This document shows positions 53,097 through 62,324 of a DNA stretch of 64,000 nucleotides, piece after piece. The translations under genes and the position numbers were made by a program. Each line of letters starts with the position of its first letter. The stretch's first letter is position 1. The notes beneath the pieces are model-generated. The model searched no databases and was not told the DNA's origin. It saw only the letters and a program-made list of their open reading frames with translations. This stretch comes from Chloracidobacterium validum (lineage in GTDB: Bacteria; Acidobacteriota; Blastocatellia; Chloracidobacteriales; Chloracidobacteriaceae), in contig NZ_CP072649.1 in the NCBI RefSeq assembly GCF_018304825.1, forward strand, positions 558,001 to 622,000, in the 5' to 3' direction.

Positions 53097-54608
53097 CTAT
53101 TCGATGGTGAGCGAAACGAATCGAAATTCCCAGCGACCGTTGACCTGGACTTCAATCCCGACCACAACGGTTTCGCCCAGGCGAAAGTCCTGCGCCAGGC
53201 GCGCTACGTCTTCGGGCGACATCACCGGCCGCCGATTGAGGCTGTGGATCACGATTCCTTTTGCGAGTCCGGCTTCATCGGCCGGACTGCCCGGCACGAC
53301 TGATTCGATGATGACGCCGTTAGGCTGGCGAAGCTTTGAAACCAAGTCGGGCGGGAGTGGCGCGACATTCAGGCCCAGCAGGTTCGCGTTCTTGGCAGCC
53401 TCGTCTTTGGCCACCGATTTGGCGGCCGTTTCATTGCCTGGGCGTTCATCAATCGTCACCTGAACGCTCTGCGGTTGTCCATCGCGGATGAATTCCACCG
53501 TGACCGTCTTTCCGACTTCGGTTTCGGCCACCTTGGCGGTCAACTCCCGCTCATTGCGAATCACCGCGCCGTCAAACTTGATGATGAAGTCGCCGCTGCG
53601 CAAGCCGGCGCGGGCGGCCGGACTTTCCGGCCCGACAGTATCCTGCACCAACGCGCCCTCGGTGTTGGGCAATCCAAGCGACTTGGCTTGCGCCTCCGTC
53701 ATTGGCTGGACTGGCAGGCTCACGCCCAGCCAGCCGCGGCGGACCCGTCCCTCCAGAATCAGCTTGCGGCACACACGCTCAACCAAGTCGGAGGGGATGG
53801 CAAATCCGATGCCTTCACTTCCACCAGATTCGGAGAGAATCATGGTGTTGACGCCGACGACCTCCCCCCGCAAGTTCACGAGTGGACCGCCGGAGTTGCC
53901 CGGATTGATGGAAGCGTCGGTTTGCAGGTAGTTGTTGTACTGGGCGAACCGGTTGGCGCGGGAACTGGGCAGGTTGCGTCCGGTCGCGCTAATTACGCCA
54001 ACCGTCAGGGTTTGTTCGAGGCCAAACGGCGCGCCGATGGCCATCACCCAATCGCCCTGTTCCATTTCCGCCGGATCGCCGAGTGTGACCGGCGTCAATC
54101 CGGTCACGTCGGCCTTGATCACGGCCAGATCGGTCGGCGCATCCACACCAACGAGCTTGGCCAGGACTTGGCGGCCGTCATCGAAGGTCACGCGGATTTT
54201 ATCTGCCTTGCCAACCACATGCTCATTCGTCACGATGTAGCCATCCGGGCTGATAATGAACCCCGAACCCGAACCGCGCTGTTTGAGACCATCTTCCAGC
54301 CCTGGAATCGGTGGATGGTTGCGGCCCAGGCCAAGGGATTCGGTGGAGATGGTCTCAACCACCCGAATACTCACCACCGATGGCTTGACGAGCTTACCAA
54401 TCCGCCGAAAAGCGGTAGAAAGGTCGGCGGCCGCGCCGTTCAAGGCCTCTCCACGGTGGGAAACAATCGTCAGCTTGGACAAGTCCGGTGCGGATGGACG
54501 CGCCGTGCGGGCAAAGACCATCCATCCACTCACAACCAAAGCAAAGCCAACTGAGGCAATCAGAAACGACTGGATGGCAAAACCAAACAACTTGCGAGAT
54601 GTGTTCAT
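53097..54608 (-). CDS. HtrA/Deg-type periplasmic serine protease with two PDZ domains
   Basis: About 503 residues. An N-terminal membrane anchor or signal (about 7-27) is followed by a trypsin-like domain with His in TNEHVVG, Asp in PTDLAVIK and Ser in NPGNSGGPL. Two PDZ domains follow (GWLGVSLPVQPMTEAQAKSL... and LGLNVAPLPPDLVSKLRQPNG...), each with a carboxylate-binding-type loop. The protein degrades or refolds misfolded envelope proteins. ATG 54608 is chosen; the frame continues to 54686 but without an added domain. A neighbouring divergent Spy-like gene suits an envelope-stress group. Confidence 0.92.
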   Translation of the reverse strand: MNTSRKLFGFAIQSFLIASVGFALVVSGWMVFARTARPSAPDLSKLTIVSHRGEALNGAAADLSTAFRRIGKLVKPSVVSIRVVETISTESLGLGRNHPPIPGLEDGLKQRGSGSGFIISPDGYIVTNEHVVGKADKIRVTFDDGRQVLAKLVGVDAPTDLAVIKADVTGLTPVTLGDPAEMEQGDWVMAIGAPFGLEQTLTVGVISATGRNLPSSRANRFAQYNNYLQTDASINPGNSGGPLVNLRGEVVGVNTMILSESGGSEGIGFAIPSDLVERVCRKLILEGRVRRGWLGVSLPVQPMTEAQAKSLGLPNTEGALVQDTVGPESPAARAGLRSGDFIIKFDGAVIRNERELTAKVAETEVGKTVTVEFIRDGQPQSVQVTIDERPGNETAAKSVAKDEAAKNANLLGLNVAPLPPDLVSKLRQPNGVIIESVVPGSPADEAGLAKGIVIHSLNRRPVMSPEDVARLAQDFRLGETVVVGIEVQVNGRWEFRFVSLTIE

Positions 54609-54783
54609 AAGACCAAAACAGCCAAGGGACAAGGTGGGTGGCGGGGAGGAGGAATTCAGTGTGGGGCGCGCGACTTTAGCTGTCAACCAGAGACATCAGG
54701 CATAATGCCGCTTGTGGCTGGGCCAGGTGAGAATTTTTCCGACTTTTTCCTGACTGGTAAACTCCATACCGACGGATAGAACG

Positions 54784-55368
54784 ATGCGCTTCAAACCAAT
54801 GATGAACAGCCTGTGCACAAACATGCCATATTGGTTGCGGTTGGGAATGTGCGGACGCTTGCTTTTGGGTCTGCTCTGTAGCGGACTGCTGAGCCAAGCT
54901 TCCCTGGCTCAACAAAACCGGCCCGCGCCGACCGACGACCCCGATGTTTCCATGCTGCGCCAGGGCGCGGAACTGCCGGCCGCGCTTTACGAATCGCGCT
55001 TGCTGGTGCGCGCGCTGGGGTTGACGCCTGAGCAAATGCGCCGCATGCAGGACGTTCGGCGTCAGACCGGCCCGGAAATGAACCTGGCCCGGCGTGAAGT
55101 TTTTCAGCGCCGCCGGGCATTGAATGAAGCCATTTACGGGGAAGAAGCCAGTGAGCAAGAGGTTGAACAACGGGCGCGCGCCCTGGCCGACGCCGAGGCC
55201 ACGCTCATCCAGCTTCGCGCCCGCATGCAGTATCGGATTCGGACGCTTCTAACGCCTGAGCAACTGCGCATTCTCAATGAGCTACGCACCGCGCCGCCCG
55301 GCGCGCTTCAACGGCGACCGCCAGAACGCCCCGAACCGGAACGGACCGGGCGACCGCCAGGGCCATAG
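54784..55368 (+). CDS. Spy/CpxP-like periplasmic protein
   Basis: A 194-residue protein with a signal peptide (hydrophobic part about 24-38, cut near SLAQ) and an all-helical body with two LTPEQ motifs (about 78 and 158), the LTxxQ signature of Spy/CpxP and heavy-metal-resistance proteins. The tail is Pro/Arg-rich. Such proteins act as ATP-independent chaperones or metal/stress sensors in the periplasm. It is divergent from htrA (175 bases between starts), so both may be induced by envelope stress; that is inference. The next gene starts two bases after its stop. Confidence 0.8.
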   Translation: MRFKPMMNSLCTNMPYWLRLGMCGRLLLGLLCSGLLSQASLAQQNRPAPTDDPDVSMLRQGAELPAALYESRLLVRALGLTPEQMRRMQDVRRQTGPEMNLARREVFQRRRALNEAIYGEEASEQEVEQRARALADAEATLIQLRARMQYRIRTLLTPEQLRILNELRTAPPGALQRRPPERPEPERTGRPPGP

Positions 55369-55370
55369 CC

Positions 55371-56570
55371 GTGCGAGCAGAACGGCTAGTTCACTTAGGG
55401 CTTGCCTACCGGGTTACTTTGGCGAGTGGGTTGCTGGCACTATGCGCTATCGGCGCGGCTCGCAGCGGGACGACCCCTGATCGCTACGGCAACGACTTCA
55501 CGGTGTTTTACGCGGCCGCCCAGCAAGCGCAATGCGCGGGCAACCCCTACGTCATTTCGATTCGCGCGGCAACGCCCTACCTCTACCCACCACTATTTGC
55601 GCAACTCCTTAGTCCACTCACGGTCTTTCCGCTCCCCACTGCGGCATTTCTATGGGCGGTCGGGAACATTGGTGGCTGGATTTGGTTGGCGCGCCTGGCG
55701 TCTGCCGTTGCTGGAAACCAGCCGCAACCCGGGTCGCGTCAGGTCTGGTGGTGGGTGAGCCTGGCTCCGCTACTCATCGGCAATGTCTTGCTGGGGCAGG
55801 TCAACATCTGGATTGCGGCGCTCGTCACCTTCGCCGTGGTGTCCGATGCCCGGCGGCAGCGCAGCGGCACGGCCGGCCTCGCGTTGGCAGTCGCCACCAG
55901 CATCAAACTGACCCCGGCGCTGCTCATCCCTTACTTTGTCGGACGCCGCGCCTGGCGCATCGTCGGGTGGTGGGCAGCCTGGGCAATCGTGCTGAACGGA
56001 TTGTCGGCCGGTGCGCTTGGCTCAGAACGGTGGGCGATCCTCCACGATTGGTATGCAACCATTGTCGTCCAGGGCTGGCGCTTTGATTTCGCCACGCCGA
56101 GCAATCAATCGCTCTACGGCGCGGCGCTCCGGGTCGGGCGGGCGTGGTTCGGCTGCGATGACCTGCCGTACTGGCCGCTGGCGCTGGTCGGGGCCGGCGG
56201 GCTGTTCTGGGTTGGGCATGCCGGACGACACTTGAGCGGCGCGTCCGCCTATCCGGCTGCCGCGCTGGCCGCTGGCGGGTGCGTGCTGGCAGCCAAGCTG
56301 AGCTGGGTGGCGCACTTTGCCCTGCTGGCGCTCCCCATCGCGACGCTGCTTGCGAGTGAAAAGCCACGTCGCCTGGCCTGGCTGGCTATCGTCGCTTTTG
56401 CCGGGTGCGCCTGGTCGAGTTTTCGGGCCACGCCAAGCTGGCTGCGCTTGCGGGTGGAGGACTGGTCACTCTTTGCCGTAGCCGGGCTGATGGTGACACT
56501 GGCGCTGGCAACCTTGCTTCGGCAGTGTGGTCAGCGGGCGGCGTCGCCTGTGGCACAGGACACGCCCTGA
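55371..56570 (+). CDS. GT87-type membrane glycosyltransferase (DUF2029)
   Basis: A 399-residue polytopic membrane protein with about ten segments. The periplasmic loop after the first segment has the GT87 Asp motif in DRYGNDFTVFYAAAQQ, followed by NPYVISIRAATPYLYPPLFAQLL. Related enzymes transfer mannose or other sugars from polyprenyl phosphate to lipids or glycans on the outer face. The start is a GTG two bases after the Spy-like stop, which suggests coupling. The sugar and acceptor are unknown. A strong terminator follows. Confidence 0.82.
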   Translation: MRAERLVHLGLAYRVTLASGLLALCAIGAARSGTTPDRYGNDFTVFYAAAQQAQCAGNPYVISIRAATPYLYPPLFAQLLSPLTVFPLPTAAFLWAVGNIGGWIWLARLASAVAGNQPQPGSRQVWWWVSLAPLLIGNVLLGQVNIWIAALVTFAVVSDARRQRSGTAGLALAVATSIKLTPALLIPYFVGRRAWRIVGWWAAWAIVLNGLSAGALGSERWAILHDWYATIVVQGWRFDFATPSNQSLYGAALRVGRAWFGCDDLPYWPLALVGAGGLFWVGHAGRHLSGASAYPAAALAAGGCVLAAKLSWVAHFALLALPIATLLASEKPRRLAWLAIVAFAGCAWSSFRATPSWLRLRVEDWSLFAVAGLMVTLALATLLRQCGQRAASPVAQDTP

Positions 56571-56642
56571 GCGCTGCGACAAGGCGCGCCGGGACCGGTT
56601 GGGTGACGCCCAAAACCACGGCGTGGGCCCAAACGACATCAA

Positions 56643-56679
56643 AACTTGGGGCATGCCCGGTCAAGGCATGCCCCAAGTT
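56643..56679. terminator. Perfect 15-bp inverted repeat between convergent genes
   Basis: AACTTGGGGCATGCC, a seven-base loop, GGCATGCCCCAAGTT: a perfect stem between the GT87 stop and the korB stop. It is most likely a bidirectional terminator, although neither side has a long T-run. Confidence 0.7.
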
Positions 56680-56700
56680 GCTCCAACGCCGGCCCAAAGC

Positions 56701-57744
56701 CTATTCAATGACCCACGTATCGCCGCTATTGAGAAGCTTTTCCAGACTTCCCCGGCCGCGCGCCTGGGCCACTTCAAGCTGCTGCGCCGTGAGTTCCTCG
56801 AAGGTCGGCTTGAACACGTTCCGAAAAACACCCATCGGCACCGGAAACTCTGGAAAGTTCATCTGGGTGAGGAGGTAGGCCAGCGTTGGGTCTTCGGCGT
56901 TTTCATCGTGAACGAGCAAGTCGTCGGCCGTCACACCGTTTTCCCCAAGCGTCACGACTTCCGGCTTGATGCCGTTGAGCCGAATGCCCTTGTTGCGGTC
57001 CTTGCCAAAGATCATCGGCTTGCCATGCTCCAGGTAGAGCATGTTATCGGCGCGCACTTCCTTGTCGCTGATCGGCTTGTAGGCGCCATCGTTGAAGATA
57101 TTACAGTTCTGGTAAATCTCAACGAACGACACCCCCTTGTGCCGCGCCGCCCGCTCGATAGTCGCGGCCAGGTGCTTGGTATCCACATCAATCGAGCGCG
57201 CCACGAAAGTCGCTTCGGAAGCAATCGCCATGCAGAGCGGATTGATCGGACGCTCGATGCTCCCCATCGGACTCGATTTCGTTTTCTTGCCGAATTCCGA
57301 CGTCGGTGAATACTGCCCCTTGGTCAGCCCATAAATGCGGTTGTTGAACAGCAGGACGTTGACATCCAGGTTGCGCCGCATGACATGGATGAAATGATTG
57401 CCGCCAATGGATAGCCCGTCCCCATCCCCGGTGATGACCCAAACCGAGAGGTCGGGATTGGCCACCTTGATGCCGGTGGCAATCGTGGGCGCGCGACCGT
57501 GGATGGTGTGGAAACCGTAGGTGTTCATGTAGTACGGAAATCGGCTCGAACAGCCGATGCCGGACACGAACACGAGATTCTCACGGGGAATGTTGAGCTT
57601 GGGGAGTACCGATTGGACTTGGAAAAGAATCGAGTAGTCCCCACAGCCGGGACACCAGCGGACTTCCTGATCGGAAATGAAATCCGTCCGTTGCAGATTG
57701 AGAGGCGTTTCGGATGCGCCAGCGAGCTTGAGAAGTTCAGTCAT
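56701..57744 (-). CDS. korB: 2-oxoacid:ferredoxin oxidoreductase, beta subunit
   Basis: A 347-residue subunit that binds thiamine diphosphate: CPGCGDYSI gives the Cys pair, SGIGCSSRFPYYMN follows, and the TPP/Mg motif is VWVITGDGDGLSIGGNH with the matching NN in LLFNNRIYGLTKGQYSPTS. With the alpha subunit it converts a 2-oxoacid (2-oxoglutarate or pyruvate) plus CoA and ferredoxin to acyl-CoA, CO2 and reduced ferredoxin, or the reverse in reductive metabolism. The gene is downstream of the alpha subunit with 75 bases between them. Sequence layout fits 2-oxoglutarate enzymes, but pyruvate cannot be excluded. Confidence 0.93.
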   Translation of the reverse strand: MTELLKLAGASETPLNLQRTDFISDQEVRWCPGCGDYSILFQVQSVLPKLNIPRENLVFVSGIGCSSRFPYYMNTYGFHTIHGRAPTIATGIKVANPDLSVWVITGDGDGLSIGGNHFIHVMRRNLDVNVLLFNNRIYGLTKGQYSPTSEFGKKTKSSPMGSIERPINPLCMAIASEATFVARSIDVDTKHLAATIERAARHKGVSFVEIYQNCNIFNDGAYKPISDKEVRADNMLYLEHGKPMIFGKDRNKGIRLNGIKPEVVTLGENGVTADDLLVHDENAEDPTLAYLLTQMNFPEFPVPMGVFRNVFKPTFEELTAQQLEVAQARGRGSLEKLLNSGDTWVIE

Positions 57745-57819
57745 AATAATGTGACCCGTATGAAAGCCTGTCGGACTGCGCGACGCCGATGGGAGCCGCC
57801 CGTGCCGCGAAGGAAGCGG

Positions 57820-59673
57820 CTACAGCAATGCCTTACAGCGCGCGATGAGTTCAGAGATTTTGAACGGCTTGCCGGCAACCTTGTTGATGCTCACGCTGTC
57901 CACCAGGAACATACCGCGGATCAGCAGGTTGAGCTGCCCTAGGTTGAGTTCGGCAACGGCCACGCGCTTGAAGCGCTTGAGCACGTCACCCAAGTTGCGG
58001 GGAAATGGGTTGAGGTAGCGCAAATGGGCGTTCGATACCCGGTAGCCCTGCCGGCGGAGTTCTTCCGTCGCCGTCGCAATTGCGCCGTACGTTCCACCCC
58101 AGCCCAAAATCAGTAGGTCGCCTTCCGGGTCGCCTTCCACGGCCAGATCGGGAATGACGTTGGCAATCCGGGCAATTTTTTCGGCGCGCAGGCGAACCAT
58201 GAAGTCGTGGTTGGCCGGGTCGTAGCTCACGTTCCCGGTGCGGTGCTGTTTTTCCAACCCGCCGATGCGATGCTCCAGTCCAGGCGTCCCCGGCACGGCC
58301 CACGGACGGGACAGCGTTTGCTCGTCGCGCTCGTAGGGCAAAAAGCCCGTCGGGTCCTGCCGCAGAACCTGCTTCATCGCCGGAAGCTCGGACAACTGGG
58401 GGACTTTCCAAGGCTCCGCACCATTGGCGATATACCCGTCCGACAAATAGAAAACCGGCGTCATGAACGTCACGGCGAGGCGCACGGCCTCGACCGCCAT
58501 GTTGAAGCAATCGCTGGGCGAGGATGGCGCGACGACGGCGACCGGACATTCACCGTTGCGCCCATAAAGCGCCTGAAGTAAGTCGGATTGCTCGGTTTTG
58601 GTCGGCAGCCCGGTGGAGGGGCCGCCGCGCTGTACGTTGACGATCACCACCGGCAGCTCGGTCATGACCGCCAGTCCGATGGCTTCGCTTTTCAGACAGA
58701 CGCCTGGGCCACTCGTCCCCGTCAACCCGATATGTCCGGCAAAGGCGGCGCCGATGGCCGCGCCCATGGCGGCAATTTCGTCTTCGGCCTGAAACGACTT
58801 GACGCCAAAATTTTTGAGCCGCGACAGCTCGTGCAGGATGTCGGAGGCGGGCGTGATTGGATAGCTACCGTAAAATAGCGGCCGTTCCGCCAGTTCTGCG
58901 GCCGCCACGAAGCCCAACGCCGCCGCTTCGTTACCGGTAATCTTCCGGTACTTGCCCGGTGGCAGGCTGGCTTTCCGGACCCGATAGTGCGTCGTGAAAA
59001 TCTCGGTCGTATCGGCGTAGTCAAACCCGGCCTTGAGCGTGCGCCGGTTGGCTTCGGCAATCTCCGGCTTGGCCCCGAACTTTTGCTCTATCCACCGATA
59101 GGTTGGTTCGAGCGGCCGGTCAAAGAGCGCAAAGACAATCCCGAGGGCGAAGAAGTTCTTGCAGCGCTCTTTGTTGCGCTTGGTCATCTCGACATCGGCC
59201 AGGGCGTTGTAGGTCAAGTCCGTGATCGGAATCGAAATGAGCCGGTAGCCCTTGAGCGAGCCATCGGTCAGCGGGTTTGACGTGTAACCGGCTTTGTCGA
59301 GATTGGCCTTGATGAACTCGTTTTCATTGACAATCAGAATCCCCCCCTCATGCAGGTCGGGGAGATTGACCTTGAGCGCAGCCGGGTTCATGGCCACCAA
59401 AACGTCCGGCTCGTCGCCGGGCGTACGGATGTCCATGCTCGAAAAGTTGACTTGAAAGCCGGACACGCCAGGCAAGCTTCCCTGGGGCGCGCGAATCTCG
59501 GCCGGGAAGTCCGGCAAGGTGCTGATGTCGTTGCCGAGCAGCGCGGCAGTGTTGGTGAATTGTGTCCCAGTCAACTGCATCCCGTCGCCGGAGTCGCCGG
59601 CGAAACGAACGGTGACAGACGTGACTTCCTGGATTTTTTCCTCGGTGTTGCCAAGGATGGCTGTGGATGACAT
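57820..59673 (-). CDS. korA: 2-oxoacid:ferredoxin oxidoreductase, alpha subunit with fused gamma domain
   Basis: A 617-residue protein. The N-terminal part (about 20-190) is the gamma domain ([20 protein letters not shown]), and the rest is the alpha/pyrimidine-type domain with [39 protein letters not shown] and [20 protein letters not shown], the conserved CoA/TPP interface. The gamma-alpha fusion is the common KorA/PorA form. No gene for a delta (ferredoxin-like) subunit is next to it, as in two-subunit Kor enzymes that use a separate ferredoxin. Confidence 0.94.
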   Translation of the reverse strand: MSSTAILGNTEEKIQEVTSVTVRFAGDSGDGMQLTGTQFTNTAALLGNDISTLPDFPAEIRAPQGSLPGVSGFQVNFSSMDIRTPGDEPDVLVAMNPAALKVNLPDLHEGGILIVNENEFIKANLDKAGYTSNPLTDGSLKGYRLISIPITDLTYNALADVEMTKRNKERCKNFFALGIVFALFDRPLEPTYRWIEQKFGAKPEIAEANRRTLKAGFDYADTTEIFTTHYRVRKASLPPGKYRKITGNEAAALGFVAAAELAERPLFYGSYPITPASDILHELSRLKNFGVKSFQAEDEIAAMGAAIGAAFAGHIGLTGTSGPGVCLKSEAIGLAVMTELPVVIVNVQRGGPSTGLPTKTEQSDLLQALYGRNGECPVAVVAPSSPSDCFNMAVEAVRLAVTFMTPVFYLSDGYIANGAEPWKVPQLSELPAMKQVLRQDPTGFLPYERDEQTLSRPWAVPGTPGLEHRIGGLEKQHRTGNVSYDPANHDFMVRLRAEKIARIANVIPDLAVEGDPEGDLLILGWGGTYGAIATATEELRRQGYRVSNAHLRYLNPFPRNLGDVLKRFKRVAVAELNLGQLNLLIRGMFLVDSVSINKVAGKPFKISELIARCKALL

Positions 59674-59763
59674 CGGAATCTACTCCGCAGTGGCTCAAAA
59701 AATGCGTCGGTTATCGCTCAGGGAGCGGTCAGCGCGCTGGCTTTCCGCAGGAAAACAACAGCC

Positions 59764-60231
59764 CTAACCGCCCTCGACGGTCAGGCTGATTTGGTCGAGT
59801 TTCGGGGGGAGGTTGACGACATCTTGCGGGAAATGTTCGACGATGAAACTGATGATGTGGCGGGTCGAAATCACGCCCAGAATGTCGCCATCCGGGCTGA
59901 GAACTGGCAAGTGCCGATAGTTGCCGGCGTCCATCAGGCGCATGGCTTCGATGATGGAAGCGTCTTCACGGATGGTCGTTGGGTTAGGGGTCATAAAATC
60001 CCTGACTGGAGCATCATACCTTGACTCGATCCCGATCACCTTGAGTAAGTAGTCGCGCTCGGTCACGATGCCCAGTAATTGCCTATCCGCGCAGACGAAA
60101 GCGTAGCCGGCCCGTTCGGCCATCATGCCCTTGATGGTTTCAGCCAGCGAGGTGTCCGGGGTGACGATGACCGGACGCGATGGCTCCAAATGCCGGACTT
60201 TCCAATCACGAATAACTTGTTCAAGAGGCAT
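59764..60231 (-). CDS. CBS-domain pair protein
   Basis: A 155-residue protein made of two CBS motifs: VIVTPDTSLAETIKGMMAERAGYAFV...GIVTERDYLLKVIG and MTPNPTTIREDASIIEAMRLMDAGNYRHLPVLS...GVISTRHIISFI. CBS pairs bind adenosine nucleotides and act as energy sensors for enzymes or transporters. It stands alone upstream of korA on the same strand (90 bases); regulation of that enzyme is possible but unproven. Confidence 0.88.
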   Translation of the reverse strand: MPLEQVIRDWKVRHLEPSRPVIVTPDTSLAETIKGMMAERAGYAFVCADRQLLGIVTERDYLLKVIGIESRYDAPVRDFMTPNPTTIREDASIIEAMRLMDAGNYRHLPVLSPDGDILGVISTRHIISFIVEHFPQDVVNLPPKLDQISLTVEGG

Positions 60232-60390
60232 GGTGACAATCCTCGGCGCTGGCTGTTGCAGCCGCCGCGCTCCTAAAGTGGAATCTCACAACCTCGCCTA
60301 CGGCCACAAACCGGCCAGCCCAGCTTCTAGGCACATGCCAGCGAGGAGGCGTCGTATGCCAGATGCTATGTGAGAAATATCACTTTTGGC

Positions 60391-60424
60391 AATGCTCACC
60401 ACTTAGAAATGCTCACCGCTTAGA
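60391..60424. repeat. 17-bp tandem duplication, intergenic
   Basis: AATGCTCACCACTTAGA is followed directly by AATGCTCACCGCTTAGA, one mismatch, 38 bases before the end of the 60462-61001 gene and 160 bases before the CBS gene start. No function is evident. Confidence 0.85.
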
Positions 60425-60461
60425 ATTTTTACTGCTCGGATGCTTTTCAAGACCGTCCTCA

Positions 60462-61001
60462 CTATGCCCGTGCCGACAGAGCCCGGTCAGGCTCGGCGGC
60501 CGGTTGGGGCACAAGCCCCAGCACATCCCCCAGCATCGTCGTATTGAGATGCGCGGCCAACGAGGCCGCTTCATCGGCATCGAGGTCTTTCAAAAGCGGC
60601 ACTTCAAGGTCGCCCTGGCGAATACCCAAAACACCCCACGCGCCGAAAAAGCGGGCTGCAGCCGCATCGTGCGGTGTGCCAAGAACCACCAAGCGGTCGC
60701 CAGCTCGCTCGATCACCAGTTCAGGCAGGCCGGCAATCGCGCCCATGGCCTGGCGAAAGAACAACCAGGTCGTGTAAAGCCCCGCGCTACCGGCGATGAG
60801 ACACGCCACCCCGGCCAAGGAGAAGCCCTGCCCCAGACCGGCCGCGGCCGCCATCGTCGTGACGAATGACACAACCGCAAAGCCGACGGCCAGTAAGGAT
60901 TTCAGCACGTCGGACAACTCACCATTCCGGGTCAACCAAAGCTTGCGCTCGGTGAAAACAATGCCCCGACCATTCGATAACAAGTATGATTCCCGCTTCA
61001 T
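60462..61001 (-). CDS. Two-segment membrane protein, unknown function
   Basis: A 179-residue protein I do not recognise. A short cytoplasmic beta-rich head (SYLLSNGRGIVFTERKLWLT) precedes two membrane segments (about 33-56 and 62-83); a cytoplasmic domain with VIERAGDRLVVLGTPHD and LGIRQGDLEVPLLKDLDA follows, then a disordered Pro/Ala tail. The arrangement is like small PH-domain-type membrane proteins, but this is only a resemblance. AAGGAG precedes the ATG, inside a perfect 16-bp tandem duplication. Confidence 0.7.
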   Translation of the reverse strand: MKRESYLLSNGRGIVFTERKLWLTRNGELSDVLKSLLAVGFAVVSFVTTMAAAAGLGQGFSLAGVACLIAGSAGLYTTWLFFRQAMGAIAGLPELVIERAGDRLVVLGTPHDAAAARFFGAWGVLGIRQGDLEVPLLKDLDADEAASLAAHLNTTMLGDVLGLVPQPAAEPDRALSARA

Positions 61002-61031
61002 TGCCTTACTCCTTGATTGCCTTACTCCTTG
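61000..61031 (-). repeat. Perfect 16-bp duplication of a ribosome-binding site and start region
   Basis: ATTGCCTTACTCCTTG occurs twice in a row. On the minus strand it reads CAAGGAGTAAGGCAAT, so the ribosome-binding site AAGGAG is present twice; the copy next to the gene is followed by G, completing ATG at 61001, while the outer copy reads ATC. Only one start codon therefore exists, with two ribosome-binding sites before it. Confidence 0.92.
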
Positions 61032-61144
61032 GACTTAGGGTCGGCTCGTAGGATAGCCACTTTCGACGCTATTAGTTGTGCGCGCCAGCACATCCAAAAG
61101 TCAACGGCTTTCAACGATGGGCTCCCGTACCAACCTACCCCGCG

Positions 61145-62218
61145 CTAGCGCATGGTCAGCGCCAGGTGGTCAATGTAGGCCCGCGGGCCGGTCGTCAGAC
61201 CGCGTGGGCGACGGAGGTTCTGAAGGCAGGTTTCCAGCGCCCGCCGGACAACGGCGAGGTCCATCTCGCGCTCAGTATTCTCGCGGTGGATTTGCTTGCA
61301 CAACGCGATCCCCTCATCGAGCGCCTGCAACACAAACGCCACCGTGAGCGAAGCGTGGTCGAGCGGTATCTCAGTCGCCGCCGCCGTCGCCGACAGCGCC
61401 TCGTTCAGAGCTTCCTGGACGTCCTCATCCAGGATGGTTGGGTTGGGAACGGTCGCATCGGCAAGGTGGCGCTCGATGGAAAAGATCGTGCCACGCACCA
61501 AGTCTTGCGTCATGGCCAACCCGATGGCATCTTCCAGCCCCTCGCTGGCGATGGCGCGCACTGGGGTATCCCAGCCGGCCGGACGCAGCGTGAGCCGGTC
61601 AGATTCCAGGATGGCCGTCCGGTAGCGAACGTGCTGGGGCAGCGCGTACCGCGGATGACGTGCGCCGAGCTGCTTTTTCTGCGCCCGGTCGGAGATATAG
61701 TAGGCGTCAATCCCGCCCAGCGCGTTTTTCTTGATTTGCTCGGTGTAGATGCTCGGCAGCGGATCATCCAGAACCGGGCAAAAGAATACGCCCGGGAGCA
61801 GCGATACCGTCGGCAGATCATCAAACCGCTTCAGGAAATCCGCAAAGTTGTCGGGGGGCGGCTTTTCGATGTAGTCATTGATACGCTTGCCGAACGCAAT
61901 GACCCGCGCGCACTGGAGCTTGTCGGCCGGAAGCCAGCGGAAGGGCGTGTCGGACATCAACTGGTTGAGCTGCTCGACGGTCAACCGGTCGAAGAAGACT
62001 TTGATGATGCCATCGCGTAGTTCGTCAATGCACAGCAGGGCGACATCCTGGTGGTTCTCGTCAAGCGGCAGGACATGAAGTAGAAAGCGCAGTCCAAGGT
62101 AACGTCCCCAGACCGAGCGGGCGGTGGAAGCATCGGGCGCAGGGGTGAGCACCGGCCGCTCACTGACGACCTGGCGCTGTTGCGCCCGGAGTTTTTGAGC
62201 TTTTGTTTTTTTAGGCAT
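61145..62218 (-). CDS. Conserved-looking cytoplasmic protein, unknown function
   Basis: A 357-residue soluble protein without a family I recognise. It starts with a basic, low-complexity head (MPKKTKAQKLRAQQRQ), then mixed alpha/beta sequence with VWGRYLGLRFLLHVLPLDEN, TPFRWLPADKLQCARVIAFG, VSLLPGVFFCPVLDDPLPS and ARHPRYALPQHVRYRTAILE. There are no membrane segments, signal peptide or obvious catalytic motif. ATG 62218 is preferred to the upstream in-frame start at 62230. The neighbours (membrane protein, thioesterase) give no clear link. Confidence 0.7.
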   Translation of the reverse strand: MPKKTKAQKLRAQQRQVVSERPVLTPAPDASTARSVWGRYLGLRFLLHVLPLDENHQDVALLCIDELRDGIIKVFFDRLTVEQLNQLMSDTPFRWLPADKLQCARVIAFGKRINDYIEKPPPDNFADFLKRFDDLPTVSLLPGVFFCPVLDDPLPSIYTEQIKKNALGGIDAYYISDRAQKKQLGARHPRYALPQHVRYRTAILESDRLTLRPAGWDTPVRAIASEGLEDAIGLAMTQDLVRGTIFSIERHLADATVPNPTILDEDVQEALNEALSATAAATEIPLDHASLTVAFVLQALDEGIALCKQIHRENTEREMDLAVVRRALETCLQNLRRPRGLTTGPRAYIDHLALTMR

Positions 62219-62235
62219 AGGGCATGTCAAAGCGA

Positions 62236-62252
62236 CGCGGACGCCGTCCGCG
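62236..62252. terminator. Short GC hairpin between two minus-strand genes
   Basis: CGCGGAC, loop GCC, GTCCGCG: a 7-bp perfect stem just upstream of the 61145-62218 gene and downstream of the thioesterase stop. No T-run follows, so terminator status is weak. Confidence 0.35.
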
Positions 62253-62324
62253 AACCATCCAGCCGGACTTGCCGAACCAGAGCCGAACCAAATCAGCCAG
62301 GGGGCCCGAACGCTGTCGGTATGG

